In this document: piece after piece, positions 16,239-25,253 of the stretch
Layout: each line of letters starts with the position of its first letter
How positions within the stretch are numbered: the first letter of the stretch is position 1
Origin: an uncultured Verrucomicrobiota bacterium
GTDB taxonomy: Bacteria; Verrucomicrobiota; Verrucomicrobiia; Limisphaerales; UBA9464
Length of the DNA: 50,591 nt
Direction of reading: 5' to 3'
Assembly (NCBI GenBank): GCA_903907925.1
Contig: CAIVQB010000056.1
Location: 1-50,591 of the forward strand
The notes under the pieces: model-generated
The model's input: only the letters and a program-made list of their open reading frames with translations
Told to the model about the DNA's origin: nothing
The model's database searches: none
Program-made: the position numbers and the translations under genes

Positions 16239-18662
16239 CTATTTCGGGACCACCGTGGCGGGCGTGGTTGCGGAGACCGGTGCGTTGGTCGCGGCCGATG
16301 CGACCGGGATCTCTTTCTCGGGCGCCGCGACCTGCAGGGTGATTTTCTGTGTCCGTTGATGCCAGATCCGGTCGCCCGCGGTGAAGGTGCCTACGACCGT
16401 GAACGTGTGTTCCTTCGCCGCCGTTTTCTCCGACGCCGCCAGCCGGATTGTGGCGAGTTTCGCATTCTCACCCAGCGGTTCGATGGTGGCATTGGCACCC
16501 TCGGGCAGATCTTCAATGCGCAAGGGGATCGCTCCGTTGAAAGAACGCCGATCAGCCTTGATGACGAACTCGGTCGTGCGTGCCGGCGATTCCGATGCTG
16601 CCGGGAGTGCCACGACGGACAGTTTGACCCCGTCGGTCCGGAAGAACGGCGACCCTGGAAGCATCGCGGTCAGAAAGACCGGAATACCACCAACGGCGAC
16701 CGGCACCGCCGAGGGCGCGTGCGCGGTGATTGTTGAACCGTCGACGGAGGCTTCTCCGCGGACCATCAACGAGCGGATGGAAGCCTCGGCGGTATAGGCG
16801 GCGGACAACTGAAGCGTGGCGCGCGATTGATCCCCGGGCACGGTAACGGTCGGAATCGAAATCCCGGAGAGATCCTCGGCATTCAGTTTCACTTCGCCGG
16901 TGAAGCCCGGTTGGCGGAGGACGAGGACCTCGACCGGAGCGCCGGCGTTTTGCTCCACGGCGGCGGACGGCGTGATTATCCCAATCGAAAACGGAGCCGA
17001 CGGAAGTACGGTGAGGAATCCCTGTGACGGCAACACCGCGGCGTGAACCACCCGCCGCCCGCCCACCATCGCCTCCGCCTGGGGAGCGAATGAATGGTGT
17101 CCGGGAACCGAGTCTGGAGCGGCTGCCAGCACCAGCCATCCATTCTGCGGGCCTTCCGGACCGAGGATCAGCGTGTTGGCACTCACGCCGGCGGGAAGCA
17201 TTCCGCCGGCAACTCGCACGGCTCCGTTGAACCCATTCTTGCGTTCCACTTCGCACCGCACGACGGCCGAACCACCCGCATGAACGCGAATCCGTTCCTG
17301 CGCGAGGCGTACCGTGAAATCGGGTGCGACATCCGGCGGTTGGATCGAGAGGCGGTAACCAAATCGATCGCCACCGCGGTCGGTGAGATCGCGAAGGGAG
17401 ACAAAATACTCCGCGTCCTTTTTCGCATCGAACTCGATTCGGGCGTCCGGTCCTCCCGCGTCGTCATTGCGCTGCAACACCGCGCCCTTCGCATCGCTCA
17501 AGGTGAGCAACGCATCCAGCGGCGATCCCAGGCGTCGCGCCCGGACTTCGATGACCAGTTTCTGATCCTCCGCGGCCTTCAAACGGAAGGTGTCGATGTC
17601 CCGCGCGGTACCGATCTTTCCATTGATCACGACCGGCGTAGTGATGGGTGTGGCGTTGGTTGTGGAATCGTTGGGCTCGGTTTCGGAAAGCTCGGGAAGA
17701 TCGCCCGACTCGAACTGCAAAGGATTCGACGAACCGCGCGGCGTACGGATCCGAATCTCCTGCGAACCCTGCGGCGCCGCCGGATCGATGGCGATGGTGA
17801 GCTTGTCGCGGCCGTCGAGATTGATGCCATTCAACGTCACATCGACGGAACTGCCACGTCTACCACCGAACGGATACCGACCGTCGAGATAGGGCAATGC
17901 CCCGGCCACCAAGCGGTACCGATAATCCGCGCCCCCTTGGAAACGGAGATCGAAAATCTTGAGCAGATACTCCCCTTCGGTGGGCGGAACAAATTCCAGG
18001 AACGGGTCCAATCCGTGGGCATCCTCGCTGCGGGCGAGCTCCTTCCCCGTCGCATCCAGAAGCAGGAGCGTCGCATCGAGCGGCGATCCGGTACGGTTCG
18101 CCTGCACGTCAAAAATGAGGTGCTCGCCGGGATGCCCCTGAAACCGGAACAGATCGGTCTCGGTGGAGGTGCGGATCACACCCGAGATGGCCACCGGCAG
18201 CGTGATCCGCTGCGCTTCGGCCGGCGTGTGGTTGGGTTCCTGTTCGGCGATTTCCGGGAGATCGCTGACATTCACCGTCACCGGATTCGAGATGCCATTG
18301 GTGGTCGCCACCCGCACCTCGCGAGCACCGAGCGGTGCGTCGGATGCGAACATCAATTGAAGGACAACCGTCTTGGCATCGCCGACCGACGGTGTTCCCG
18401 CCGACAAGCCGCCGCGCGACGATTCGATCACGATGTCCGCCGGTCCTTTGGCCGCCATTGCTCCGAGGATTCCGGCGACGCCCTTGCCGTTGACAAAGAC
18501 CTGCCGCGCGCCCAGCAGAGCCTCGCCACTCAGCGTCACCTGCTGGGTGGTGCCGCGCTGGAACCAGGCCATCGTCGGTGGATCGAGTCGGGGCACCGGC
18601 TGGCCGATGACGCGGATCAGACCAATGGCCAACACCGTGGCGAAAAGAAGGGATCGCACCAT
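16239..18662 (-). CDS. Secreted protein with two pre-peptidase C-terminal (PPC) domains
   Basis: An 807-residue exported protein with a signal peptide (residues 1-21). An Ig/IPT-like N-terminal part (WFQRGTTQQVTLSGEALLGA) is followed by two PPC domains, each opening with an EPN signature: EQEPNHTPAEAQRITLP and ETEPNDSTTNATPITTP, with the repeated F-D and GSPLDA segments. Further beta-sandwich domains make up the C-terminal half, ending in an Ala/Val/Thr-rich tail. Such proteins accompany DUF1501 and DUF1549/DUF1553 genes in Planctomycetes and Verrucomicrobia, and likely bind or present proteins or glycans at the cell surface. It is the last gene of that cluster, 41 bases after DUF1501. No catalytic residues recognised. 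Confidence 0.82.
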   Translation of the reverse strand: MVRSLLFATVLAIGLIRVIGQPVPRLDPPTMAWFQRGTTQQVTLSGEALLGARQVFVNGKGVAGILGAMAAKGPADIVIESSRGGLSAGTPSVGDAKTVVLQLMFASDAPLGAREVRVATTNGISNPVTVNVSDLPEIAEQEPNHTPAEAQRITLPVAISGVIRTSTETDLFRFQGHPGEHLIFDVQANRTGSPLDATLLLLDATGKELARSEDAHGLDPFLEFVPPTEGEYLLKIFDLRFQGGADYRYRLVAGALPYLDGRYPFGGRRGSSVDVTLNGINLDGRDKLTIAIDPAAPQGSQEIRIRTPRGSSNPLQFESGDLPELSETEPNDSTTNATPITTPVVINGKIGTARDIDTFRLKAAEDQKLVIEVRARRLGSPLDALLTLSDAKGAVLQRNDDAGGPDARIEFDAKKDAEYFVSLRDLTDRGGDRFGYRLSIQPPDVAPDFTVRLAQERIRVHAGGSAVVRCEVERKNGFNGAVRVAGGMLPAGVSANTLILGPEGPQNGWLVLAAAPDSVPGHHSFAPQAEAMVGGRRVVHAAVLPSQGFLTVLPSAPFSIGIITPSAAVEQNAGAPVEVLVLRQPGFTGEVKLNAEDLSGISIPTVTVPGDQSRATLQLSAAYTAEASIRSLMVRGEASVDGSTITAHAPSAVPVAVGGIPVFLTAMLPGSPFFRTDGVKLSVVALPAASESPARTTEFVIKADRRSFNGAIPLRIEDLPEGANATIEPLGENAKLATIRLAASEKTAAKEHTFTVVGTFTAGDRIWHQRTQKITLQVAAPEKEIPVASAATNAPVSATTPATVVPK

Positions 18663-18703
18663 GGAACGGAAGGGAACGCGGAGCTGTGAGAAACGGGACG
18701 CGA

Positions 18704-20158
18704 TCAGGAAAACAGTCCGAGAACCGGTTCCGCCTGCACCAATTCGCGCGGCTGGTTGAGGTGGTTCATCACCATCGTATGCGGATCAATCCCCATCGCA
18801 TGATAGATCGTGGCCACGATCTGCGTTGGATGAACCGCATTCTCCGCCGGACTGCTCGCGGTGGCATCGGATTTTCCGTAAAGCGCGCCGCGGCTGACAC
18901 CCGCGCCGGCAATGAAGGCGGTGTAACAATACGGCCAGTGATCCCGGCCATCGGGCGAATTGGAGTTGCCGCTGGTGCTGACACCGAGGCGCGGACTGCG
19001 GCCAAATTCACCGAGCGCCACCACCAGGGTTTCCTTGAGCAAGCCCCGTTGGTCCATGTCTTCGATCAGCGCGCTCAAACCGGAATCCAATTTCGGACAA
19101 TGAAGATTCCGCAGCGGACCGAAATTCGCGGCGTGGGTGTCCCAGGCATCGACGGTGGGATCGCCATTAGCCACCGCGGGCCAGTTCATTTGAACCACGC
19201 GGGTTCCGGCCTCAATGAGCCGGCGCGCCAGGAGGCAACCTTGTCCAAAGGTATGCCGACCGTACTTGTCGCGCAGGGCATCGGGCTCTTTCGAAAGATC
19301 GAAGGCATCGCGGGCGCGTCCGCTGCTGACCAGGTCGAACGCCTTCTGATAATAGGTGTCGAGAGCGTATTTTCCGACCGCCTTTTCCATGTCGGGCATG
19401 GCGGCGTCGACCTGCTTGAGCAGCGTGGCGCGGCGTCCGAGACGTTCCTTGGAGACTTCCTTGCGCAGCGTCAGGTCGGCCAGATTGATCTCCTTCGCCG
19501 GGTCCTGGTAGAAATAATAGGGGTCGTAGGCCGCGCCGAGGAATCCCGCAGTGCCGCCCTTGCCGATCACATTGGATTCCTGCAATGGCCGAGGCAGCAT
19601 GACGAACGGCAGCATCGGAACCTCCGGCGGACGGAGCCGGGAAATCTGCGAGCCGAGGTGCGGGAAATCGTTTGGCGCGGGCGGTTCGAGCTGGCCGGAA
19701 GGCGACACCCGGTCGGGGGTGTAGCCGGTCATGATCTGGTAAATGGCCGCGGTATGGTTGAAAAGCCCGACCGGTGTGTAGCTCATCGAACGGATGAGCG
19801 TGGCCTTGTCGATCTGCTGCGCGAGCTTGGGCATCACCTCGCTGAGTTGGATGCCAGCGACCTTGGTGCGGATCGGTTTGAAATCACCACGGACATTGGA
19901 GGGTGCATCGGGTTTCGGATCCCAGATGTCGATGTGGCTGGGTCCGCCCTGAAGATAAAGAATGATGACCGACTTGGCCTTGCCCCAACCGTTCTTGGCC
20001 GCGCCCGGCGCGGGACCGGTACCCGGCGCCTGGCCCGCCTGCAAGCGGAGGATGTCGGCGAGGCTCACCCCGACGATGCCGGCCCCACCGAGTCGGAGGA
20101 ATTCACGGCGGCTGTAACCGTCACAGGTGGCACCGTACTGGCCGGGGAAGGAGATCAT
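18704..20158 (-). CDS. DUF1501 Tat-exported protein (sulfatase/alkaline phosphatase-like)
   Basis: A 484-residue DUF1501 protein. The N-terminus has a twin-arginine signal ([20 protein letters not shown]), so it is exported folded. Family segments include [60 protein letters not shown], and [15 protein letters not shown] with [10 protein letters not shown] near 390-430, which resemble the alkaline-phosphatase-like metal-site pattern. In Planctomycetes-Verrucomicrobia it nearly always sits beside a DUF1549/DUF1553 gene. Here the ATG overlaps the stop of a DUF3368 toxin gene as ATGA, so the usual neighbour is displaced by about 1.3 kb. Role unknown; hydrolysis of sulfated or phosphorylated polymers is often suggested. 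Confidence 0.9.
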   Translation of the reverse strand: MISFPGQYGATCDGYSRREFLRLGGAGIVGVSLADILRLQAGQAPGTGPAPGAAKNGWGKAKSVIILYLQGGPSHIDIWDPKPDAPSNVRGDFKPIRTKVAGIQLSEVMPKLAQQIDKATLIRSMSYTPVGLFNHTAAIYQIMTGYTPDRVSPSGQLEPPAPNDFPHLGSQISRLRPPEVPMLPFVMLPRPLQESNVIGKGGTAGFLGAAYDPYYFYQDPAKEINLADLTLRKEVSKERLGRRATLLKQVDAAMPDMEKAVGKYALDTYYQKAFDLVSSGRARDAFDLSKEPDALRDKYGRHTFGQGCLLARRLIEAGTRVVQMNWPAVANGDPTVDAWDTHAANFGPLRNLHCPKLDSGLSALIEDMDQRGLLKETLVVALGEFGRSPRLGVSTSGNSNSPDGRDHWPYCYTAFIAGAGVSRGALYGKSDATASSPAENAVHPTQIVATIYHAMGIDPHTMVMNHLNQPRELVQAEPVLGLFS

Positions 20159-20670
20159 GGGATTGCGGTTTTTTTGTAAGGATTCTCACCGACACTATGC
20201 AGAACTTCCTCAATGAGATGGGGAGATAGGAAATGGCCAACGTTCAGGAGCGTCTGGATCTCGTTTGAAAGTGATTCAATCAGTCCCGCGCGTTTTGCCT
20301 CCCGCAGAAGGCCGAGCGTTCCAATGACGCGAACACCAAGTCGTCTGGCTTCGCGACGCCCCATCCGCTCATCCATCAGCAACACACAGTCGGAAAAACG
20401 CGATGCAAGCGCGATGGCCTCCGCCTCTCCGAGGTCCACATCGATCGACAGGTTTCCCGCTTCCAACTCGGTCACGCTTTGAACTTCAAGCCAAGGGGCC
20501 TCCGAGAGCGCCTGCGAATCGAATGACGCCGGCTTGTTCATGACAACCTCCCTCCAGACCGCCGTCGGAACAACAATCCGGGTCGACAGTTTCGGAAGAA
20601 GCCCCAAACGTCCGATCTTTGCCAAAACGATGAGCGGACTGCTATCGGCGATGAGGAGGGTCTCATGCAT
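20155..20670 (-). CDS. DUF3368 PIN-like toxin of a UPF0175/DUF3368 module
   Basis: A 171-residue predicted PIN-fold RNase. It starts [20 protein letters not shown], where the Asp of ADSSP is the first acidic site, then has [15 protein letters not shown] and [20 protein letters not shown], supplying the further acidic residues (Glu, Asp-Glu). DUF3368 proteins are VapC-like toxins paired with UPF0175 antitoxins. The ATG at 20670 lies within the end of the antitoxin gene (8-base overlap); an in-frame ATG at 20688 is an alternative. The stop overlaps the DUF1501 start as ATGA. Local sequence is more A/T-rich than the flanks, which suggests insertion into an older operon. Confidence 0.85.
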   Translation of the reverse strand: MHETLLIADSSPLIVLAKIGRLGLLPKLSTRIVVPTAVWREVVMNKPASFDSQALSEAPWLEVQSVTELEAGNLSIDVDLGEAEAIALASRFSDCVLLMDERMGRREARRLGVRVIGTLGLLREAKRAGLIESLSNEIQTLLNVGHFLSPHLIEEVLHSVGENPYKKTAIP

Positions 20671-20932
20671 TGCGGGGGCCGAATTCAAGGCGGATCTCGT
20701 CCTCGTCCCAGTTGATCACCGAAACCTTGCGGCGACCCAGTTCGTTCATGAAGTCCGCCTTGTGCATCCCGGCCATTTCGGCCGAACGACCGAGCGACAG
20801 CCTCCCTTCTTCAAACAGGCGCACCGCCAGGGTAACGCGAAAATCTGCTGCCAGCATCTCGTCCGAGTCGAACCCAAGCTGCCGGGCGAATCCCTCGGGG
20901 ACTTCAAGCGGCACTGACATTTTCGTTGTCAT
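20663..20932 (-). CDS. UPF0175 family antitoxin
   Basis: An 89-residue antitoxin that should bind both the DUF3368 toxin and its own operator. The conserved core is visible: FRVTLAVRLFEEGRLSLGRS followed by AEMAGMHKADFMNELGRRKV, a helix-turn-helix-like segment, then the acidic SVINWDEDEIRLE, which is the usual toxin-contact region. It is a typical length for the family. It precedes and overlaps the toxin gene, as expected for autoregulated modules. An internal ATG five codons in is a possible alternative start. Confidence 0.88.
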   Translation of the reverse strand: MTTKMSVPLEVPEGFARQLGFDSDEMLAADFRVTLAVRLFEEGRLSLGRSAEMAGMHKADFMNELGRRKVSVINWDEDEIRLEFGPRNA

Positions 20933-21076
20933 GATTGCACTCTATCCGATGAACCCAGGCGATCCAACCCACTTCCAAAACGATGCCGTCCGAACCTCGA
21001 AGGCGGCGAAATAATCGAGGGCTTAAAGGTGCGGATCTTGTCCTCTACCTGCCCATATCGGTGATCATTGGAGCCG

Positions 21077-21454
21077 CTAACTACCAGACGGATTGTTCCA
21101 CTGCTTCTCCTTGTCCGCCTCAATCCTGTCTTGCTGATCTCGCCACCGCTGTTCGACGCGGACTGCCATACCTTTTGATCGATAATAGACGTAGTCCAAG
21201 GGATAAAAAAGGTAGTTGAGGAACGATGTCCGGCCACAGGGAATTGAAAGCATCCATCCTCTGGGATTCCGCCATTCTCCGATCCTCGCAGAGCTATTGA
21301 ATTCGTAATACCCATTGGAATCGATGGACGGATGGTCTCGAAGCATCAAGATCCAGTAGCCTCCGAGGAAGAGACCGAAAACGAACAACGCCTGGAGTGG
21401 AAATCCAGACTTAGAATTGGATTTGGGAGGTTCACTGTTTGTGGCGGATTCCAT
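21077..21454 (-). CDS. Small single-span membrane protein, unknown
   Basis: A 125-residue protein with a Ser/Lys-rich cytoplasmic tail (MESATNSEPPKSNSKSG), one clear membrane span (ALFVFGLFLGGYWILM, about 22-38) and an aromatic C-terminal half (LNYLFYPLDYVYYRSKGMAV) ending in a charged helix rich in Arg, Gln, Asp and Glu. No family recognised. It starts 10 bases after the DUF1549/DUF1553 stop and is followed by about 140 bases without a gene before the antitoxin. The aromatic and span composition makes a chance frame unlikely. Codon use is less GC-biased than neighbours, in line with it being part of the inserted segment. Confidence 0.6.
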   Translation of the reverse strand: MESATNSEPPKSNSKSGFPLQALFVFGLFLGGYWILMLRDHPSIDSNGYYEFNSSARIGEWRNPRGWMLSIPCGRTSFLNYLFYPLDYVYYRSKGMAVRVEQRWRDQQDRIEADKEKQWNNPSGS

Positions 21455-21464
21455 TTCATCCTGA

Positions 21465-23981
21465 TCAGCGGTTGAACAGGAACGACGGGCTGTTGAGCAG
21501 CGCCCAGGCGAGGTCTTGCGCGCTTTCGAGGCGTTTGTCGCCGTCGCCCAGTTTGATTTCGGCGAGTTCCTTGTCGGTCGGCGGCCGGCTGAGGCAGCTC
21601 AGATAAACTTCCTCCACCACCTTGCGGTCATCCTTTTCATGGGTGATCAGGGAGGCAAACCGGTTTTCCGCGCTGGTTACGCTGTCGCCCAGGGTCGGGC
21701 CGTTGATGAGGTTCAGGGCATGCGAGAGGGTCACGTTGCTGGAGCGTTCGCATTCGCACGCGCTCTGGCGTTTCGGCCGGCCGAACAGGGTGAGGAAATC
21801 ATTCCCGCCCACCATGCCGTCGGGAATCTCAACCGCGCGCAATCCTGCCGGCAGATCCTTGAACTGCGGCCGGTGTCCGGTGGCGATGGCGACGGCGTCC
21901 AGCATTTGCTCGGCGCTGAGCCGGCGCGGACTAGCGTGGGAAAAATTGATCGTGTCGTCTTCGTTCCAGCGGTTCGGAACGATGCTCAATTGATAGGTCT
22001 GCGACCGGCAAATGTTCCGCATCAGATGACGCAAATCATGGCCGCTCTTCACAAACTCCACCGTGAGGGCGTCGAGAAGCGCCGGGTTGCTGGCCGGATT
22101 GCCGGCGCGGATGTCATCCACCGGATCGATGATGCCACGTCCGAAGAAATAGCTCCAAAACCGGTTCACCGTGGACTTCGCAAAGTACGGATTGTTGGTC
22201 GAGGTCAGCCATTCGGCGAAGGCGGCGCGGCGATCCTCACCGGCAGCGATGTCCCGTGCCTCGCCATACGGAACCTTGGGCGCGACGGGTTGATCGGTCT
22301 TGGGATGGCGGACTTCGCCGCCGTTGAAATTCTGGTAAACGATGTCCTCCGACACCTGCTCGGAGGCGTAAGTTTCGTTCGGTCGGATCAAGGTGTCGCG
22401 TCCGAGCGTGCCTCGCTTGAAAGCCACCTGGGCGAAATAGGCGCCGAACGCGTAGTACTGATTCTGGGTCCAGCGCTCGAACGGATGATCGTGGCACTTG
22501 TTGCAGTTGAAACGAACGCCCAGAAAGGTCTGCGAGACATCCTCGGTCATTTTGCCTGGATCACGAAGCGCGCGGAGATAGTTGCCGGCCGGGTTTTCGA
22601 AGGTGCTGCCCTTGGCGAGAATGAGGTCGCGCACCAGTTGGTCATACGGACGATTGGCGGCGAGTTGTTCCTGGATCCAGCGGCGGAAAACCCAAACGCC
22701 CTTCTTGCCGAGGTTCTCCGAATTGCACTGGAGCAGGTCGGCGAATTTGTTGGCCCAGAACCCGGCGAAGGCAGGCGAACCGATTAATTCATCGATCAAG
22801 GCTTCGCGTTTCTTTTGTGAGGGCGCCGGGTCGGCGAGGAAGGCCCGCACTCGATCCGACGTGGGCGGCTGCCCCGAGAGATCAAGGTGCACCCGCCGGA
22901 CGAATTCGGCATCGGTGCAGAGCGCGGACGGATTGATCTTCATCCGTTGCAGCTTGGCGTTGACCAGGTGATCGATCTCTCCGCGTTCCGGCATGCCCGC
23001 GAACTGGAACCCGGTGCGATCGCCCATGATCATCACTTCGCGTGCCGAATAGAGCCCTTCGTAGCGGACCAGCACCGCCATTTCGCCGCGTCGAAGCGCG
23101 GTCAGCGTGCTGTCCTTCACCAGGCCGACCTCTTCGTTGTTGCTGGACAGGATGGCCTCGCGGGTCACGTCCCGGGTCGATCCGTCGGGATAAGTGGCAA
23201 GAATCAGGAATTGCTGTTGGCGACCGGGCAGATCGATCTCAACCCGTTCCGGCAGGATGGTGATTCGGGTGGCGCGTGCGGTGGCCGGCGCTTCAAACGG
23301 GGCACCTTCCGAGATCCATTGGCGCAACAGCGTGTGGTATCGCGAACCGGGGACGACTGCCTGCCGGCCTTCGTGAGGCACATCGCCGAGCGGCTTCTGC
23401 AACATCAGGGAATCATCGACATTCACCCGGTTGAACCGGCGTCCGCTGAGATCGTTGACCAACGCTTGGTAGTCGACCTCGGGATCGTATCCGCGCAAGG
23501 ACAGCTTGAATCCATTCTTGCCCTTGGCCGAGCCGTGGCAGGTGCCCTGGTTGCAACCGGTCCGCGCCAGGATGGGCTCGATTTCGCGGACGAACCCGAC
23601 TGGCGGATTCGCGAGTCCTGCGACCGTCACGGGCAGGCGCGCGGAGGCTCCTGCGACGGTCACGGTCACAGTGGTCGAACCAACAGCCTTGGGATTGAAG
23701 TAGGCGTCCTCGCCCGGTGCGATTTCTTTCCCGGAGACCTGAAACTGGGCCTCGGCGGTGAGATCAATGCGGGTTCCATCGGCGCGTTCACCGGAAACCA
23801 GCACTTTTCGGGAATCCCGGGCGTCCTGAAGCGTGAGCGTTGCGGGCTCGACGTGGAGACGTTTGATGGACGGTAGCGGAGGCTTGGGCGGGATGACCTT
23901 GTCGGGTGCCTTGTCCGCGAGGGCGGTGGCTGCGGCCGATAACAGCGCAACACAGGCGGCGGAGCGAAAGAGCTGGTTCAT
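21465..23981 (-). CDS. DUF1549/DUF1553 cytochrome-type protein with Ig-like domain
   Basis: An 838-residue secreted protein (signal peptide residues 1-22). Order of parts: BIG2-like Ig domain (about 40-125); cytochrome-like region with CNQGTCH at 143-149; a second Ig-like region (240-320); DUF1549 (about 335-540), which contains a CNKCH haem-c-type motif at 493-497; and DUF1553 (about 580-830) with STVNRFWSYFFGRGI, NPALLDALTVEFVKSGHDLR and RSQTYQLS. These proteins pair with DUF1501 across Planctomycetes and Verrucomicrobia and are thought to act in periplasmic redox or polymer breakdown. The start ATG was chosen ahead of the signal peptide rather than at 24008. It is the head of the minus-strand cluster. 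Confidence 0.92.
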   Translation of the reverse strand: MNQLFRSAACVALLSAAATALADKAPDKVIPPKPPLPSIKRLHVEPATLTLQDARDSRKVLVSGERADGTRIDLTAEAQFQVSGKEIAPGEDAYFNPKAVGSTTVTVTVAGASARLPVTVAGLANPPVGFVREIEPILARTGCNQGTCHGSAKGKNGFKLSLRGYDPEVDYQALVNDLSGRRFNRVNVDDSLMLQKPLGDVPHEGRQAVVPGSRYHTLLRQWISEGAPFEAPATARATRITILPERVEIDLPGRQQQFLILATYPDGSTRDVTREAILSSNNEEVGLVKDSTLTALRRGEMAVLVRYEGLYSAREVMIMGDRTGFQFAGMPERGEIDHLVNAKLQRMKINPSALCTDAEFVRRVHLDLSGQPPTSDRVRAFLADPAPSQKKREALIDELIGSPAFAGFWANKFADLLQCNSENLGKKGVWVFRRWIQEQLAANRPYDQLVRDLILAKGSTFENPAGNYLRALRDPGKMTEDVSQTFLGVRFNCNKCHDHPFERWTQNQYYAFGAYFAQVAFKRGTLGRDTLIRPNETYASEQVSEDIVYQNFNGGEVRHPKTDQPVAPKVPYGEARDIAAGEDRRAAFAEWLTSTNNPYFAKSTVNRFWSYFFGRGIIDPVDDIRAGNPASNPALLDALTVEFVKSGHDLRHLMRNICRSQTYQLSIVPNRWNEDDTINFSHASPRRLSAEQMLDAVAIATGHRPQFKDLPAGLRAVEIPDGMVGGNDFLTLFGRPKRQSACECERSSNVTLSHALNLINGPTLGDSVTSAENRFASLITHEKDDRKVVEEVYLSCLSRPPTDKELAEIKLGDGDKRLESAQDLAWALLNSPSFLFNR

Positions 23982-24257
23982 GGCGGTCGCGGACATTGCA
24001 GAACCCAAAAGGGGAATTGATCGACACGCTAGGCCTCGCCGCAGCCTCTGGACAAGGGGGAATTCATGGGGAAGCCATCTGTTTCGGCAGGAACACTACC
24101 TCAAAGGCACCGTCGGACGACGGGTTGAAGAGTTGAAGAGGGACCGTGCTCCACGGTGGGGATAGGCTCCCGCCGATCCGGGCGCGTGGTACGACGTGGG
24201 ACTCCACCGGGCAGGGTTAAATCCGTCCGTCCATTCGGCATCGCGGGAGCGTCGGCC
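23982..24257. other. Intergenic, repeat-like fragments
   Basis: A 276-base stretch with no credible gene. It holds a GTTGAAGAGTTGAAGAGG motif near 24123-24141 that recurs, with small changes, in the inverted repeat at 43295-43315. Farther on (about 24215-24260) is a GCGGGAGCGTCGGCCCTACC-type segment resembling short verrucomicrobial intergenic repeats. A promoter for the DUF1549/DUF1553 operon should lie near 23990-24060, but no clear -35/-10 pair is visible. Confidence 0.4.
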
Positions 24258-25124
24258 CTACCGGGCGAGCGCGGGGTCAGAGACGCGGAAGGAAATGGGA
24301 ACTGCCGTGGATGCAGGCTGGCCGTTGGTGCTGCCGCGGCGGTAGCCGGCCAGATCCAGGGTCACCTGCTGGTAGCCGAGCGACCGAAACTGTTCGGCGA
24401 TTCGCGATGAACTTCCCGAAGCAATCAACCGGCCGAGTTCCTCCGGTCCGACTTCAATGCGGGCCAGATGGCCACCCGTGATTTCGTGGTGGCGGACCCG
24501 AACGTCATGGAATCCCAGATCGCGGAGATGGTATTCCGCCTCCTCGATCATCCGGAGCTTTTGCACGGTGACCGCTTCGCCGGTGGGAATCCGGGAACTG
24601 AGGCAGGCTAGTTGAGGCTTATCCGCCGTGGGCAGGTTGAGGCGGGCGCTGAGTTCACGGATCTCGGCCTTGGTCAGGCCCACTTCCTTCAGCGGTGCGC
24701 GGATTTGAAACTCTGCGGCGGCCTGGGCACCCGGCCGGTGTTCGCCGACATCCGAGGCGTTTTCACCGTAGGCGATCACTGCAAAACCTCCCGCGCGGGC
24801 AAGGGGAATCAACTCGGTGAACAGCGCGTGTTTGCAGAAGTAACAACGATTTCCGGGATTCGCCAGGTACCGTTCGTCCGCGAACTCCGCGGTGGTGGCG
24901 ACGCAGACCGGGAATTGAAACTGCTCGGCAATCTCCAGTGCCTCGCGGAGTTCCCGGCGCGGCAGACTGGGGGAATCCGCAATGACAGCCAACGACCGGT
25001 CGCCGAGGATTTCATGAGCCACGGCCGCCAGGAAAACCGAGTCGACCCCGCCGGAATAGGCGATCACGCAGGATCCGAATCCGCGCAGCATCTCGCGGAG
25101 CTGGGAGTATTTGGCGTCGATCAC
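24258..25124 (-). CDS. larE: LarE family ATP-dependent sulfur transferase
   Basis: A 288-residue PP-loop enzyme. The ATP pyrophosphatase motif SGGVDS is at 24-29. LarE adenylates and sulfurates pyridinium-3,5-biscarboxylic acid mononucleotide while building the nickel-pincer cofactor of lactate racemase-like enzymes. Cys94 and Cys97 (GNRCYFCKH) and Cys174 (QLACLSSRIPTGE) form a three-cysteine set, as in LarE proteins reported to hold a [4Fe-4S] cluster rather than a single sacrificial cysteine. The frame is open upstream to 25964, but the conserved protein begins around the GTG at 25124. No larA, larB or larC lies in the window, so partners must be elsewhere. Confidence 0.87.
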   Translation of the reverse strand: MIDAKYSQLREMLRGFGSCVIAYSGGVDSVFLAAVAHEILGDRSLAVIADSPSLPRRELREALEIAEQFQFPVCVATTAEFADERYLANPGNRCYFCKHALFTELIPLARAGGFAVIAYGENASDVGEHRPGAQAAAEFQIRAPLKEVGLTKAEIRELSARLNLPTADKPQLACLSSRIPTGEAVTVQKLRMIEEAEYHLRDLGFHDVRVRHHEITGGHLARIEVGPEELGRLIASGSSSRIAEQFRSLGYQQVTLDLAGYRRGSTNGQPASTAVPISFRVSDPALAR

Positions 25125-25253
25125 CCGAACAGCATGCCCCGGCCGGCCCGCTTGTCCAGTCGCCGGGGCGGGTTCAACAAAGGAGGGTTGAACCGCCGCC
25201 GGGTTTTGTAGCTTGGGTTTCGACCGGGAGTTGCGCCATCCTTGGCCGGTCGC

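Noticed and set aside
17094-18689. 531-residue plus-strand frame opposite the PPC-domain gene
   Set aside because: Very Arg/His/Gly-rich with no domain; the opposite strand has signal peptide and two PPC domains.
18686-20179. 497-residue plus-strand frame opposite DUF1501
   Set aside because: Shadow; the minus strand has a Tat signal and DUF1501 motifs.
20929-21315. Minus-strand 128-residue frame overlapping the small membrane protein gene
   Set aside because: Composition is random-like and it lies in another frame of a better candidate (21077-21454).
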